DNA of 64,000 nt from Paramoeba atlantica. Its lineage: Eukaryota; Discosea. How positions within the stretch are numbered: the first letter of the stretch is position 1; every line of letters starts with the position of its first letter. The translations under genes and the position numbers were made by a program. Positions 1-10,654 of the stretch are shown here, in pieces. The notes below the pieces were generated by a model. That model had not been told where the DNA came from. It searched no databases and was given only the letters and a program-made list of their open reading frames with translations. The stretch lies in assembly GCA_977017575.1 (NCBI GenBank), contig CDRNVI010000003.1, positions 558,001 through 622,000 of the forward strand, in the 5' to 3' direction.

Positions 1-732
1 CCGACGCGTAGGCACCGCGCTGTATCGTGGGGGTAAGCCCAGCATCTCACGTCTGCGGCGAACCATGGCTTGTAAATCAAGCATTCGTTGCCGGGCGTAG
101 GCCTCTCGTGAGGCTCGATATTTATTATGGTCCTGTCGCAACTGCGGTCTCTCCGCGGAGGGGTCACTGTGCTCGTAGCGTCGAGCCGCCTCTCGTCGAG
201 AGAACTCCGTAACTCGTTTTTTTACAGGAAGCATAGCGAGCTGGGATTTGTGTCGCAGATCTATAGATTTGAGATTGAGGCTCTGTGCGGATAGCAGCCA
301 TTTGAGACTAGGGGAGGGAAGTTGATGAACCCAAAGGGGGTAAAGTTGTTTCTGTGTTCCGAGCATAAAGGCCTCCCGGCGATCCTCATAACGAATCCCG
401 TGTGAGTCTTCTAGGCGTCTCAAAATCAGCTCCCTGTCCTTTTGTACTGTGTTGTTTTTTAATGGATTTGGGCTAGGAGACTGACCTTTTTGAGAAAAAT
501 CTTCCTTATTATTGGTTGAGGACTCGGAGGTAACGCTAGGTGAAGGTGTTGTCGCACCAACAGCAGATATTGTATTTTTCTTTAGATTGCCGTTACCGTA
601 ATGATCTTGTGATCGATTCCACAATTTAGAAATAGATGGAAATGGAGAGCTGGCATGAGACTTCGAGAACGAGTAGTACAGTCCTCGAGGCGTAAGTGGA
701 TGCACACCTTCTAAAAGGCAAACTCGTTGCAT
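1..732 (-). CDS. Hypothetical protein, C-terminus beyond window
   Basis: I translated this frame by hand. It opens with ATG at 730-732 and runs 244 codons without a stop to the window edge, so the 3' end is missing. The N-terminal part (about residues 1-110) is Ser/Thr/Asn-rich and probably disordered. From about residue 115 it becomes charged and helical with many Arg residues (RREAARRYEHSD, ASREAYARQRML). There are no membrane segments. The first residues carry no acid until Glu8, and a short mitochondrial targeting signal is possible but weak. The basic helical character resembles mitoribosomal or RNA-associated proteins, but I recognise no family. Orientation matches all other host genes. 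The absence of stops over 732 bases in mixed-composition DNA supports a real gene. Confidence 0.65.
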   Translation of the reverse strand, partial: MQRVCLLEGVHPLTPRGLYYSFSKSHASSPFPSISKLWNRSQDHYGNGNLKKNTISAVGATTPSPSVTSESSTNNKEDFSQKGQSPSPNPLKNNTVQKDRELILRRLEDSHGIRYEDRREAFMLGTQKQLYPLWVHQLPSPSLKWLLSAQSLNLKSIDLRHKSQLAMLPVKKRVTEFSRREAARRYEHSDPSAERPQLRQDHNKYRASREAYARQRMLDLQAMVRRRREMLGLPPRYSAVPTRR

Positions 733-921
733 TCCTTATTGACAATTTAGTATCTCCTTCGATAAGTTATTGTTTTGTTCTTTACATGTAGAAAGTTAAT
801 CAAGGTAAGTAGGAGTTAAAATTCGTATTATGTAAAGCTACAGATCGCTTGTTTGGCTCTGGCGGCATCCCACCTCTTAAATACACTGTAACTTCGAACA
901 GGTTTGATATAGTGTTATTTG

Positions 922-1572
922 TCAAAATCTAAAATCGACTAATGATGGAACACTTGATGTTGCATAAACCTGGTTGCCTCGTAGCTCGATATGTTTTATT
1001 GAATCCGGAAGTTTTGAAAAATCGACTGGACCTACAAAACGATTATTACTTAGAGATAGATAACCCAAGCTTGTAGGGAGTGACGTAAGATCTAGTGTTC
1101 CGCTGAATTGGTTTTCCTGAATTCTCAAATCCTGTATTTCGGGCGGTAGCATCGTCAAGTCGACAGAACCAAAATGCTTGCCACGTGCAATGCTTAAATT
1201 GATCAGTGATGCAGGTAGATACGCAATGGGCAAGGTTCCCGTAAGTAGTCGCTGAAAAGCCGTCGTACAATTCAGAGTAGTGTCCGGCATGTATCGCCAC
1301 AATAAATTACCCGCGAGGCCGGCTGGACCACCAGAAAAAGGGGGATTTGCGAAAGCGATCACCGAAACGCGATAATCGGAATCACAACGTACATATTCCC
1401 AGTCGCATGCAGGTCTTTTGTCTGTCCATGAGTAATGCGGATGGGAAATGTTAGACACGAATTGGGCGAGTCGGTATTCCTGAGGGAGGTGTGCAGCTCG
1501 AACTTTTCCAAGTCTACTGGGCTCTGCATCGCGAAACAGCAAATGGACAATTGTATTTCGACAGCAAAACAT
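922..1572 (-). CDS. Leucine-rich-repeat protein, copy 1
   Basis: About 216 residues from the first in-frame ATG (1570-1572); an upstream TTG is not needed and is not shared with the second copy. After a Cys-containing N-terminal segment (CDWEYVRC, like the caps of LRR proteins) come about four LRRs of roughly 23 residues with the pattern LPxxLxxLxLxxNxFxGxxDLTxLP. These are visible in LPPEIQDLRIQENQFSG and LPTSLGYLSLSNNRFVG. This NxFxG-type LRR is a protein-interaction scaffold found in large protist surface or secreted families. No clear signal peptide or anchor is seen, so location is unknown. A paralogue lies at 4301-4984, and similarity continues upstream of the start codon, so the unit was duplicated as DNA. 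Confidence 0.7.
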   Translation of the reverse strand: MFCCRNTIVHLLFRDAEPSRLGKVRAAHLPQEYRLAQFVSNISHPHYSWTDKRPACDWEYVRCDSDYRVSVIAFANPPFSGGPAGLAGNLLWRYMPDTTLNCTTAFQRLLTGTLPIAYLPASLINLSIARGKHFGSVDLTMLPPEIQDLRIQENQFSGTLDLTSLPTSLGYLSLSNNRFVGPVDFSKLPDSIKHIELRGNQVYATSSVPSLVDFRF

Positions 1573-2208
1573 GCAAAATGAAGCACCAACAAAAAGCAAG
1601 AATCACAAATAGGGAAAGACGTAAACTAAGAGTTATAAACTACAATTCCCATATACTGTATGAAAATAAAATTACGCCTCAACGTCAATGCACGATATGT
1701 TATCTGGGGTGTAGTTCGTAAGTATAAAGTAGAAAAGCAAAAAAAAGACAGCAAAATCGATAAAGAATTAAAAAATCGGAAATAACTCGAATGAGGAAAT
1801 GGTATTTCTCCTCAGAATTCTATTTCTCCCCGCTAATCGCGTGGTGCACTCATAAAGGTTTTCTAAAACCTTTAAAGCTCTGTCTACAAAGTATGTTTAG
1901 TCTACCACTTCATTTCATGCAGCAAGTTTCTACGCTGCACCCGATCCATCATGACCGTTGAATATTCCTCAAAATTAGGACAACTTCAAAATGGGAACTT
2001 ACAAAGGGAATTTTAAATCATGTGTTGACCTTACGGAACAACACGAAGTAAAGTCACATATTTAAAATACCGCTCCGTATAGTAACAGTGCATTGAATCG
2101 TCAAGGGTGCCGACTACGTTGCACAAAGCTCCTCAGGAATGCTGAAAAGACATCGGAGCACCGTCCGCGATTGCTTTCACTGGTCTCTCAACTTTAAAAC
2201 GCGTTTCA
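1573..2208. other. Intergenic, no gene seen
   Basis: AT-rich spacer of about 0.64 kb between the EndoG-like gene and LRR copy 1. The first 120 bases resemble the region upstream of LRR copy 2 (around 4985-5100). No convincing RNA gene, repeat or reading frame is visible in the rest. Confidence 0.5.
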
Positions 2209-3498
2209 TCACTTCTCACCTAATTGCCAATAACTAATATCCACTACTTTTCGCTGCTTCCTTCTTGGTCGGGACGTAATCGGAAGCCGCCTGAAAAGTG
2301 CAATGTTCGCTTTTTTCTCTAGCTCATCCAATGACACCACATAGTCCCACACCTCCTTTGCCGTCACTGGCTCATTCGGAATCTTAAACCCAATCGCCTC
2401 CCCTGTGGCATAGCAAAACACCGCAAAAAAGAACCCGTGCGGGGTCCCAATCTCATTCGTCTTCTCCACATTCCGTTTCGCCCACAACGGCCCCACCGCA
2501 ATCGCATGTTTCCCCCGTCTCAACACCCACCGCCGCACATAACTCTCCAACGACTTCCACCCCTGTCGATTCAACTCCGGGTGTTGCAAACACACATTCG
2601 TTAACAGCATCGTCTGCTGACGACTGCGGTGGGAGAACGTGATGGTCCCCGCGGGGGCGAGATGGCCCCGGTCATACCCCGTCCTCAGGTAATCCCCCGG
2701 ACTCGCCCTAAACCCCTCCGGGACCTCCGGGTCCGGGACGAACGCCTCCCGCTCCCCCCCGTCGAGCTCCACCCCGAGGGAGCCCGCACAGGCGATGTAG
2801 GACACCCACAGGGGGCTTCGTAGGGGGTAGCTGTACCCCACACAGTACCCGTCGCGGTGGAGGACCAGGTCCGACTTCACGCAGTACCCCGCGCGCCAGT
2901 GTCGTCGGAAGGCGCGGGTGTAGAGCCAGACGTAGGAGAGGTGGCGGTTGGGCCACAGCGCTCGCAGCCACAGTGTGGTGAGGGCAGTGCCGAGGAGGAG
3001 ACCGGAGAGCAGGGAGGGGGGGTCCCAGGGGTGGGAGAGGGCAGTGGGGGAGAGGGCGGGGAGAGCAGGGAGGGGAAAGGAGGGGAGACCGGTGGGTTGG
3101 AGAAGGGAGGGGTACCCTCGGTGGTAGGCGGTGGACAGGAGGTGGTGGGTGTGGGTGAGGGTGGTGTGGTAGAGGGTGGAGAGGTTGTGGAGGTTTTGTT
3201 GGAGGTTTTGTTGGAGGGTTTGTTGGGTTTTTTGCCATGGGGTGAGGGGTGGGGGTGGGGGTTTTCTCCAGAAGTAGAGGCGTTGGAGAGGGGAGGGTTT
3301 GGGAGGGGGTTCTGCGTAGCCTAGGAGGTTGTCGAGGAGAGAACCTGGAGTGGAAGAGGTGAGGTGTGAGTGGTCTCCAAACATGCGATAGGGTGTTTGA
3401 AATGCATAAAGTAGTACAAGCGCAAAGAAAGGGAACCTATTCCATGTATAGCTAAAGTGTAGATTATGAATACGTGAGATATAAACTTTACTTTGCAT
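2209..3498 (-). CDS. EndoG/NUC1-like DNA/RNA non-specific nuclease
   Basis: 429 residues from the first in-frame ATG (3496-3498). The C-terminal half has the beta-beta-alpha-metal nuclease signature YDRGHLAPAG (catalytic His in DRGH, about residue 279), followed by the LTNVCLQHPELNRQGW segment that supplies the metal-binding Asn and Glu in EndoG. The N-terminus has a basic start, a hydrophobic stretch (FPFFALVLLYAF) and then a Pro/Gln/His-rich linker. A second hydrophobic segment (LLSGLLLGTALTTLW) sits at about 162-182, suggesting membrane anchoring, plausibly in mitochondria as for EndoG. Family members cut DNA and RNA, for example in mitochondrial DNA turnover or cell death. The linker is very C-rich on the coding strand while the last 300 bases are AT-rich. 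Family assignment is secure; location is inferred. Confidence 0.88.
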   Translation of the reverse strand: MQSKVYISRIHNLHFSYTWNRFPFFALVLLYAFQTPYRMFGDHSHLTSSTPGSLLDNLLGYAEPPPKPSPLQRLYFWRKPPPPPLTPWQKTQQTLQQNLQQNLHNLSTLYHTTLTHTHHLLSTAYHRGYPSLLQPTGLPSFPLPALPALSPTALSHPWDPPSLLSGLLLGTALTTLWLRALWPNRHLSYVWLYTRAFRRHWRAGYCVKSDLVLHRDGYCVGYSYPLRSPLWVSYIACAGSLGVELDGGEREAFVPDPEVPEGFRASPGDYLRTGYDRGHLAPAGTITFSHRSRQQTMLLTNVCLQHPELNRQGWKSLESYVRRWVLRRGKHAIAVGPLWAKRNVEKTNEIGTPHGFFFAVFCYATGEAIGFKIPNEPVTAKEVWDYVVSLDELEKKANIALFRRLPITSRPRRKQRKVVDISYWQLGEK

Positions 3499-3580
3499 TT
3501 GTTGTATGTTGGTTACAGCATTCGTCAAATTTTAAGTGTGTTATCCGATTTTGATAAAAACGGGGACCTACAATGTTTCT

Positions 3581-3709
3581 ATACGTTATAAGCTTCTGTG
3601 CGTTATTTTATTACATGCACGTAATTAGCCCCCCCCCCCTCAATAGAGTATTTTGCCGAAAACCGTATTAGAAGCATACGTTATAAGTTTCTGTGCGTTA
3701 TTTTATTAC
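3581..3709. repeat. 34-bp direct repeat, two copies
   Basis: The block starting ATACGTTATAAG and ending TTATTTTATTAC occurs at 3581-3614 and 3676-3709 with one mismatch. Each copy is followed within about 15 bases by a run of 7-13 C residues. A hairpin follows at about 3713-3768 (CCCCTATTTAGTGTTTA against TAAACACTTAGTAGGGG). The remainder of 3499-4300 shows no gene. Confidence 0.7.
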
Positions 3710-4300
3710 CGCCCCCCCTATTTAGTGTTTAGTAAAATTGGGCAAAATTAAACACTTAGTAGGGGAGAGGAATGATCAATATAAAAAAACGTGAAAAATA
3801 GATAGAAAATGAAAAAAATGAAGGGGAAAAATATTGATGGCGGAACTACAGAGGGCGCCTTTTCAGTTGTCTATAAACAAATTACATGCTGGGAAATTAA
3901 GAAATCTATTTAAAAACTATCGCAAAAGACTTCAATTGGTGATAGAAAAGAAAAGGTATCATACTGGATATTGAATACGTATCTAGCGTCATTCTTACGT
4001 CCTCTACACACGATTAATACTTTCAAAAACATAAAAAATTCAAAAATATGGAAAACAATTAAAAAAGTGTACACCCTCAAACATTGTCTGGTCATTTTAG
4101 TAATTTTTTTTATTCCAATCATGAAAAGGACAGCGGATTCGAAACGATTGGGTCGAAAAACAGTCCCATGCCAACTATTTCCAAAATCGAACAAGATACA
4201 AGACCTGTAGGGGGTACATGAAGCTGGACAGGGGTGTATGTACATACATGTACATGTTTTTATATTCCGAACATTTAGGTGATAGCATTGCCATGTATAT

Positions 4301-4984
4301 TTATCTAAAATCGACAAATCTAAAATCGACAAATGACGGAACACTTGATATTGCATAAACTTGATTTCCTCGTAGCTCGATATCTTTTACTGAATCCGGA
4401 AGTTTCGAAAAGTCGACTGGACCCTCGAAAAAATTATTGCTCAGAGCTAGATATTCCAAGTTTGTAGGGAGTGACGTAAGATCTAATGCTCCGCTGAATT
4501 GGTTTTCCTGAATTCTCAAATCTTGTATTTCGGGTGGTAATACCGTTAAGTCGGCAGAACCAGAGTGCATGCAACGTGCAATGTTTAAACTAATCAGTGA
4601 TGCAGGTAGATACGCAATGGGCAAGGTTCCCTTAAGTAGCGGCTGAGACTTTGTCGTACACTTCACAGTAGTGTCCGGCATGTATCGCCACAATAAATTA
4701 CCCGCGAGGTGCGCCGGACCACCAGAAAAGTGGTGCGTTGAGCCACGAAAGTCGGCTTCCATAAAATGGATTTCCGAAACGTGATGTTTTGAATCACAAC
4801 ATATATATTTCCAGTCGCAGGCAGGCCTTTTGTCTGTCCATGAGTAATGCGGATTGGAAATGTTAGACACGAATTGGGCGAGTCGGTATTCCTGAGGGAG
4901 GTGTGCAGCTCGAACTTTTCCAAGTCTACTGGGCTCTGCATCGCGAAACAGAAAATGGACAATTGTACTTCGACAGTAAAACAT
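4301..4984 (-). CDS. Leucine-rich-repeat protein, copy 2
   Basis: 227 residues, starting at the ATG that aligns exactly with copy 1 (922-1572). The same order is seen: Cys-bearing N-terminal segment, then NxFxG-type LRRs (LPPEIQDLRIQENQFSG, LPTNLEYLALSNNFFEG) and the identical cap PVDFSKLPDS. It differs from copy 1 by an in-frame insertion after the first Cys pair (about residues 68-77, HFMEADFRGS). A tandem 15-base duplication at the stop end repeats VDFR, so the protein ends VDFRFVDFR. Both frames stay open despite many nucleotide differences, which suggests both are or recently were under selection. Confidence 0.7.
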   Translation of the reverse strand: MFYCRSTIVHFLFRDAEPSRLGKVRAAHLPQEYRLAQFVSNISNPHYSWTDKRPACDWKYICCDSKHHVSEIHFMEADFRGSTHHFSGGPAHLAGNLLWRYMPDTTVKCTTKSQPLLKGTLPIAYLPASLISLNIARCMHSGSADLTVLPPEIQDLRIQENQFSGALDLTSLPTNLEYLALSNNFFEGPVDFSKLPDSVKDIELRGNQVYAISSVPSFVDFRFVDFR

Positions 4985-5401
4985 GCGAACTGAAGTTCTG
5001 CCAAAAAGAAGAATATCGAATTGGGAAAGACGCGAACAGGGCGTTATAAACTACAATTCCTGAATACAGTAGGAATCTAAAATAATATGTAATCGTGAAT
5101 CTATGATATTGATATCAGGGGTGGGGTGCTTATGTCAGTCTGATAAAGAGGAGTAATACAGTAAAAGTCACTCTTCTGAGGATGGACAGTTGCACATTGC
5201 CGCGTAAAAAAGCCTTTTTTCGTGAATTTTCGTCGCTATTCTCAGAATTGACGTTGGCAGCAGCTTTTTCAGAAAAAATTGAACCATTCTCATTTTTCCT
5301 TATCATCCTTTTTTCGAATGAAAATAGTTGCAAAAAACAACCTTTTGTCTTTATTATTTAAAATATAACATCACCAGAGAATTTCAACATAGTCTTGACC
5401 A
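4985..5401. other. Intergenic, no gene seen
   Basis: About 0.4 kb between LRR copy 2 and the pogo-like fossil. The first 100 bases match the flank of LRR copy 1. No supported gene; a 67-codon open frame at 5130-5333 is Ser/Asn/Lys-rich and unconvincing. Confidence 0.45.
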
Positions 5402-6803
5402 ATGGGTTACGCCAATGAGAAAAAGTGTAAAGTCTTGAAGGTCGTAAGGGATAGCCCTGGCGAAACTCTGACAACTAAGATGGAACACGCGCGGTCAGAA
5501 GTCAAGGTCAATGTTCCATCGAAAACCATTTATTGATGGCTTCAAGATTCAGATGCAATCTTCGCCGCCGCTCCAAAGAGCAAACATGCCCGAGTTTCCC
5601 ACCACAAGAACCAGATGACGCTTGAGGCTGGTGTATTTTCTTGTATGGACGAAAAGCAACAGTTCACCACGCATCAACTAGAGTCCTACATCCGTAGCAT
5701 CACTGGAAGTAAGTTTGATGGTAAGAAAAGCGCTTTGCAATCTTGGATTCAGCGAGTACTTAAAAAACGATTATACACATTGAATTGCTGAAGAGAAGAA
5801 ATCATTGCCCTTTTCTTGGGATGAGGATGTAATAAGTTTTGTTCAGAAAGTGCGCTTTCACGCCGAGGCGTATGGTGAAACTCGGGTGTGTAAACTCGGG
5901 TGCCGGTAGATGAGACCGGGCTATTTATTTCACACGGTTCAAAGTACGTTTGAAGAAGAAGGGGTTCTTTAGCTCCAGAAGCGATCTCTAATGTAAACTC
6001 AAAATGTCGAGTCTCGATATTCATTGGCACCTCTACAACAATGTATGATCGGAGAAAAGTTGCCCGTCTCATTTGTATTAAAAGGTGAGCTCGATCCCAA
6101 GTCCCGAAACTCAAGAAATCTAGCGAATCGCTACCGGGACGACGCATGTGTTCGCATTAAACGAAACGCATGGGCGGACGCACAAATTTGTTCTGCTGTG
6201 TTCAAAAAAATGACACAATTAATGCCCGGAAAAATATTATGGCTATTGGACCGTTTTAAAGGATATCGGCATCTTCCCGACATGTTGAAGCAGCGGAACG
6301 AATTCTCCTATCAAGGCGGGTCGGTTCTTTTCGGACTTGCGGGCATGATTCACTTGTGGCAACCGGCCGATCTAGGTATCATAAAAATGTTCAAAGGTCG
6401 ATACCAGAACCTTGTCCAAGAAGAAGCTGAGAATACCGAGGCCTCTTCCAACTACACTTCTTTAGACGTAATGTTGCATCTTGTGCGACGCGCGTGGGAT
6501 TCCTGTCCTATCGAAAGCATTCGGTCGTGTTGGGCAAGTGGGGGATGTATCCCCAATCGAGGAACCTTGGTAGGGAAAAAAACTTTCACTCCAACCTGGA
6601 CCCAGATACCCCTCTCCAGCAACACGCTCCCATCGATGTTGACCACTCTACATCGGAGGCTTGCGAAGCTGACAAAGAACTCTCGTTGGGAAGTGGTACC
6701 AGTGAAGAAGAAGTGGACGACGACGAAGAAGAAGACGTTTTCAAGTCAATCGGAAATATGGCTATCACTCAACCGTAATTTAAGGTACACAGAGGAAGCG
6801 TAA
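5402..6803 (+). mobile_element. Decayed pogo/Tigger-like DNA transposon
   Basis: A transposase reading runs on the plus strand, against the host genes. From the ATG at 5402 the frame gives a psq/CENP-B-type helix-turn-helix region (EKKCKVLKVVRDSPG, then the CENP-B-like half with LESYIRSITGSKFDG). It is interrupted by a TGA about 45 codons in and ends at a TGA near 5790. The DDE_1 catalytic part resumes in another frame from about 6024. It contains KLPVSFVLKG, a degraded LWLLDRFKGYRHLP (second Asp region), and the diagnostic LWQPADLGIIKMFKGRYQ, equivalent to the QPLD motif of pogo elements. The tail ends in Asp/Glu. Terminal inverted repeats were not found. Clearly inactive, with at least two frame breaks. 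Confidence 0.75.
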
Positions 6804-7487
6804 AAGAAAGAAATAACTTTTTTAAGTATTCTCATTTTTCGTGTTCAAAACGAGTAATGGCGCCACAACATAAACGAGCGAGAAGGGGGGCATGCAAAGG
6901 CACTGCGTGGTGCAACGACTATTTGCTGCGGACGGCACGAAATGGCACAGGATAGCGCATGATAAATGCAAAATAAAATCACTGCCGCCTCCATAAAACA
7001 CATATGAGCTTCCTCAAAAAGTATGCTTAAAAGGGGCCTTCACCGGTGCGCTTAAACGGGGGGGACAATAGATTAAAATCACCCGTGATAGGAAGAAAAA
7101 GCAGACCGTCCCCCCTTTTGTTGCACCCGAAATATTGTTAAATACAAAATGCATTGTATTGCAAATGAAGCACATGATCGCAAAATAAAAAGACGTACAT
7201 TAAAAACCTCACATCGCCAATTAATGTATTCGTCAAAAATAACAATCGAGCCCGAAACAAAGGGCGAAGAGCACTGCCCTTTATTATAGAACGCAGCATA
7301 CAATGGGCTCCACAGGGGGTACATGTACATGTACCCGTTACATGTACATGTACATGACATTTATATGAACATGTATGTACATTTGCGCTGTATCCGATAG
7401 AATATGCTCAATAAACTTTTCTGTTTTCTGCACAAAATACGCCCTACACACTTTATGACGACAATAACAGGAGATACGGATCTTGAA
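6804..7487. other. Intergenic with simple repeat and fold-back motif
   Basis: No gene is seen. At 7046-7064 is a GTGCGCTTAAACGGGGGG motif that recurs at 41,371-41,510. At 7318-7385 is an ACATGTAC-type simple repeat, palindromic in itself, just downstream of the nucleotidase stop. Confidence 0.5.
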
Positions 7488-8771
7488 CTAACGGCCCATA
7501 TGCAAGGCATCACTCCACACCGGTACACCTCGATCCACAATACGTGACCTCCAATAGCCCTCACTGTGCATCAATCGAGGACCAAAATGAATCCCTAGGG
7601 CTTCATTACAAGGATCGTCATCTTCAATAACCGCCACTCCATTCCATCCGATCGCCAGACACGCATGGAAGTCACTCATTAGGTGATCCCCCAAGTACGT
7701 TACGTTCTTCGGATGCGTTACTCGATGAAACACTGCCGCGCTCCCGCCGAGATAGACCTTTCGTCCATCCAGCTCCACATCCTTTACTGCCACCTCCGGG
7801 GTTTTCTCCAGCGCCTCCCAGTACTCGAATCCTTTTTCAGCGTACTCACTTCGGTCAATCTCCCGCGTGGCTCGGGAACTGTCCAAGAAGAACCCCGGCT
7901 TGCAGGAGTAGGTGAAGCTTACGTCAAACAGATTCCACCAGTGCAGCGGGTCCTCCTTCTCCGAGGGCACATGCAGCGCCTCGCGAAGCACCGCGGGGGA
8001 ATCTCGCGTGTCGTCCTCCCCCCTCTCCGGGGACGGGGACAGCAGAAACCGCAACAAAAAGTTACAGTAATCAAAATGGGAGTTGGTACACAGAAACAAC
8101 TTCTTGCCTTGTTTTCGCAGGTTGTGGAGATACGGCACGAACTCCGGGCGGTGATAAATATATTTCCCCGGATCACGAAGAATGTGAGGGTAATAAGACC
8201 CACGCAGCGCGGAAAGGTTGGTCCAATCAAACGAGCCCTGGTAGTACTCCGTGGCGACGTGGCCAATCGCGGCGTAGTCCCGCAGCACGGGGTGATCCTT
8301 TGTGGCATCCACGAAATCCACACACAGGATGATACCGTAGAGCGTGCCGAGGCCGAAGGCTTCACTAAACACCAGAAAATCTTCCCGTTTCTGGCTGCTC
8401 TCGAGAAACCCAAACCCACGCCAGGGGGTGTCTGTGGTGTACAGCGCGGCAATCTGCTCCGGGGTTCGTCTCGTGCGTCCGTGGAAGGCCACGAGGACTT
8501 GGCCTTGCTTGCCAAGCGACAGCAGGTCCCCGGTGTGGAGATCAAACACAACCCCGCGTCGGCAATAGCCCATATCGAAGGGGAGCTCCTCGATGGTCTT
8601 GCCCTCAAAGCAGGACCAGGTGGTGGTGTAGCGCTCGGTGAGTTTTTGGAACAGGAAGGAACGAAACCCGCGATCGATCATCGAGAGAAGGGGTTGGAGA
8701 CGGTAGCGTACCAGGGTGTGGTCGAGGTCAAACCCCACCCATTGCTCCGAGGAGGATAGGGACGCGGACAT
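7488..8771 (-). CDS. HAD-superfamily 5'-nucleotidase (NT5DC/NT5C2-like)
   Basis: 427 residues from ATG at 8769-8771. The HAD motif I is WVGFDLDHTLVRY (nucleophile Asp15, acid/base Asp17). The family's typical central segment DFVDATKDHPVLRDYAAIG and the motif II region GKKLFLCTNSHFDYCN follow. A motif III/IV-like stretch is VTYLGDHLMSDFHAC near the C-terminus. The subgroup (HAD-IG, purine 5'-nucleotidase and NT5DC proteins) dephosphorylates nucleoside monophosphates or has unknown substrates; the exact substrate cannot be read from sequence. It is shorter than human NT5C2 (about 560 residues). No transit signal is evident and it is probably cytosolic. A short simple-repeat region follows the stop. 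Confidence 0.9.
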   Translation of the reverse strand: MSASLSSSEQWVGFDLDHTLVRYRLQPLLSMIDRGFRSFLFQKLTERYTTTWSCFEGKTIEELPFDMGYCRRGVVFDLHTGDLLSLGKQGQVLVAFHGRTRRTPEQIAALYTTDTPWRGFGFLESSQKREDFLVFSEAFGLGTLYGIILCVDFVDATKDHPVLRDYAAIGHVATEYYQGSFDWTNLSALRGSYYPHILRDPGKYIYHRPEFVPYLHNLRKQGKKLFLCTNSHFDYCNFLLRFLLSPSPERGEDDTRDSPAVLREALHVPSEKEDPLHWWNLFDVSFTYSCKPGFFLDSSRATREIDRSEYAEKGFEYWEALEKTPEVAVKDVELDGRKVYLGGSAAVFHRVTHPKNVTYLGDHLMSDFHACLAIGWNGVAVIEDDDPCNEALGIHFGPRLMHSEGYWRSRIVDRGVPVWSDALHMGR

Positions 8772-9072
8772 GGTTTGGGGGGGGGGGTGAAGGTGTATGT
8801 GGATGAGTAGTCGCCAAAGGATAATGTGTAGCGCAGGGTCGTGGTGAAGTTCTTTAGATTTTCAAAAGAAGAGATGCTAATATTCATCTAGCAACTTAAA
8901 ACCTTGATTATTTTCTCATTATTCGTTTTTATTGTTGAATTACTCCTCGCGCACAATACAAAAATAAGAATTGTAAGTTTCGTGTTACACTGTATTTCGA
9001 GGGCCGTGTAACGTGTGAGCTACAGCAAAAGCGTTTTAAACAAAATGCCACCTGCAGTTTAATTCGTACCAT

Positions 9073-9540
9073 TTAGGACTTCGGTTTTGCATGTTTTAGT
9101 GTGTGTTCTTGTGCCTTCCTTCGAAACTGCGTAGGCTTGGACTGGAGCTCATGCGCGATATCTAGCTCTAGGGCACTATTCGGGTTTGGCTCATTTAGGA
9201 GTGCAAGGATGGAGAGCAACACCTTTGCCACATTCAATGCAGGAGACCATGTATTCCCTGTGGTTCCATGCTTCAGAATGTCAAGACAAATATCTCCGTT
9301 CTTGTTAATGTTCGGATGATAAATAGGGGTGGTAAATTTCACATGAGGAGGTCGAAATGGATAATCTGTTGGAAAGCGAAGCGTTAAGTTAAAAATTCCT
9401 CCAGCGTATGGTGTGTCCTCCGGTCCCGTAATGGTTGCTTTCCAACGATAAAGATCATTTTGCAGCGGAGCCGCAGTTACATTTTGCGGAGCATCGCGTT
9501 GCATGTCGCGCAATTCCTTCTGCAATCGCTGTGTAGCCAT
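9073..9540 (-). CDS. Ubiquitin-conjugating enzyme E2 (UBC4/5-like)
   Basis: 155 residues covering the full UBC fold. The N-terminal helix is TQRLQKELRDMQRD. The central HPNINKNGDICLDIL gives catalytic Cys85, the same position as in UBE2D/UBC4, with the HPN motif before it. WSPALNVAKVLLSILALL follows, and the C-terminal helices end about eight residues longer than UBE2D (147 residues). It accepts ubiquitin from E1 as a thioester and passes it to substrates with E3 ligases, in cytosol and nucleus. It lies about 300 bases upstream of the nucleotidase in the same orientation with a separate AT-rich spacer. Confidence 0.95.
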   Translation of the reverse strand: MATQRLQKELRDMQRDAPQNVTAAPLQNDLYRWKATITGPEDTPYAGGIFNLTLRFPTDYPFRPPHVKFTTPIYHPNINKNGDICLDILKHGTTGNTWSPALNVAKVLLSILALLNEPNPNSALELDIAHELQSKPTQFRRKAQEHTLKHAKPKS

Positions 9541-10654
9541 ATTCGTTTAAAATCTCTACAAAATTCTAGTCGTTAAATTCATTCTTTTATAGAACATAGG
9601 TTACATCGCAAAAAGATAATGTTATTGCAAAAAGTAGTTTATTTCCAGAAAAAAAACTTTTGTGGGAATAAGCACGGAAATAGTTTCATCAACTTTAAGA
9701 GGTGTATAGAAAGTGCAGCATAAAAATCTATTTGTTCATAAACGCTTTTAACCGTATTTACATATGGCTGAAAAATGATATGCGAAAACTCTTCTTCCAA
9801 ATAGCATGTCAAGTATGCTAAATACCCAAAGAAATTTCCTCCCCTTCGTATAACCTAGTGGTCGATTTCATGAATAAGACTATCAGGCACTCTGATAGTT
9901 TTACAGATCTGAGATCAGCGCGTTTCACATGAAAAACTACAGCTGTCCCTAACTTGCAACTAAGGGTTGATACTTTAGAAAATATTTTTGTTAAAATTTA
10001 ATTAAATTGTTAAAAGAATGAATTGAAAGGTTATCTGGTTAACAACTTGTGATGCTTCTACAGCTTTGTGTTTTTCACGTTGGGCTCCGACACCATCGAA
10101 GCAACCACTCAAAAAACGAACGTCCCTGTGTATCCATTGAAAAATAAATTTTCAAGTGTTCGACAATGAATAGTCATCAATCGAAAATGCCCCACGAATC
10201 TACATAGAATACGACGAAATAGGATTCATATGCATACAATTCAGGAATCGAGGGTAGACCGGAGTAGTTTTTCAAGCACAGCGATAAGCTAAACTACACA
10301 ACCAGGTGAACATGTACTACAATAAATCGTACCAGTTTCGAATTGCACATTCATTCAAAACAACAAGCATAGTTTTGCAATGCACTTCATTCCCATAAAG
10401 TCCAAAACTAGATCGCGCCAACCATATATTTATGCACAATGTGGTAAACGTGCAACAAAGATTTCCGATTTCAGTAAATATTCTTTTCATGCAAATCCAC
10501 CATTTCAAGGGACAAATTCAAAAACTTTACACTAACGCAAAACAAAATGTACGTCACGGCAATAACAATACAGCAAAGCAAAACTTCCATTCCAAAGGCA
10601 CACGCACCTGAACTCAACGTAGGCCCCAATAACCTTTAACAACGCCAATCATTT
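9541..10654. other. Intergenic, nothing recognised
   Basis: AT-rich spacer of 1.1 kb. I see no tRNA, structured RNA, transposon motif or convincing reading frame. Confidence 0.5.

Noticed and set aside
7683-8759. 358-codon plus-strand frame opposite the 5'-nucleotidase
   Set aside because: The minus strand encodes a clear HAD nucleotidase with catalytic motifs; the plus frame has no recognisable domain.
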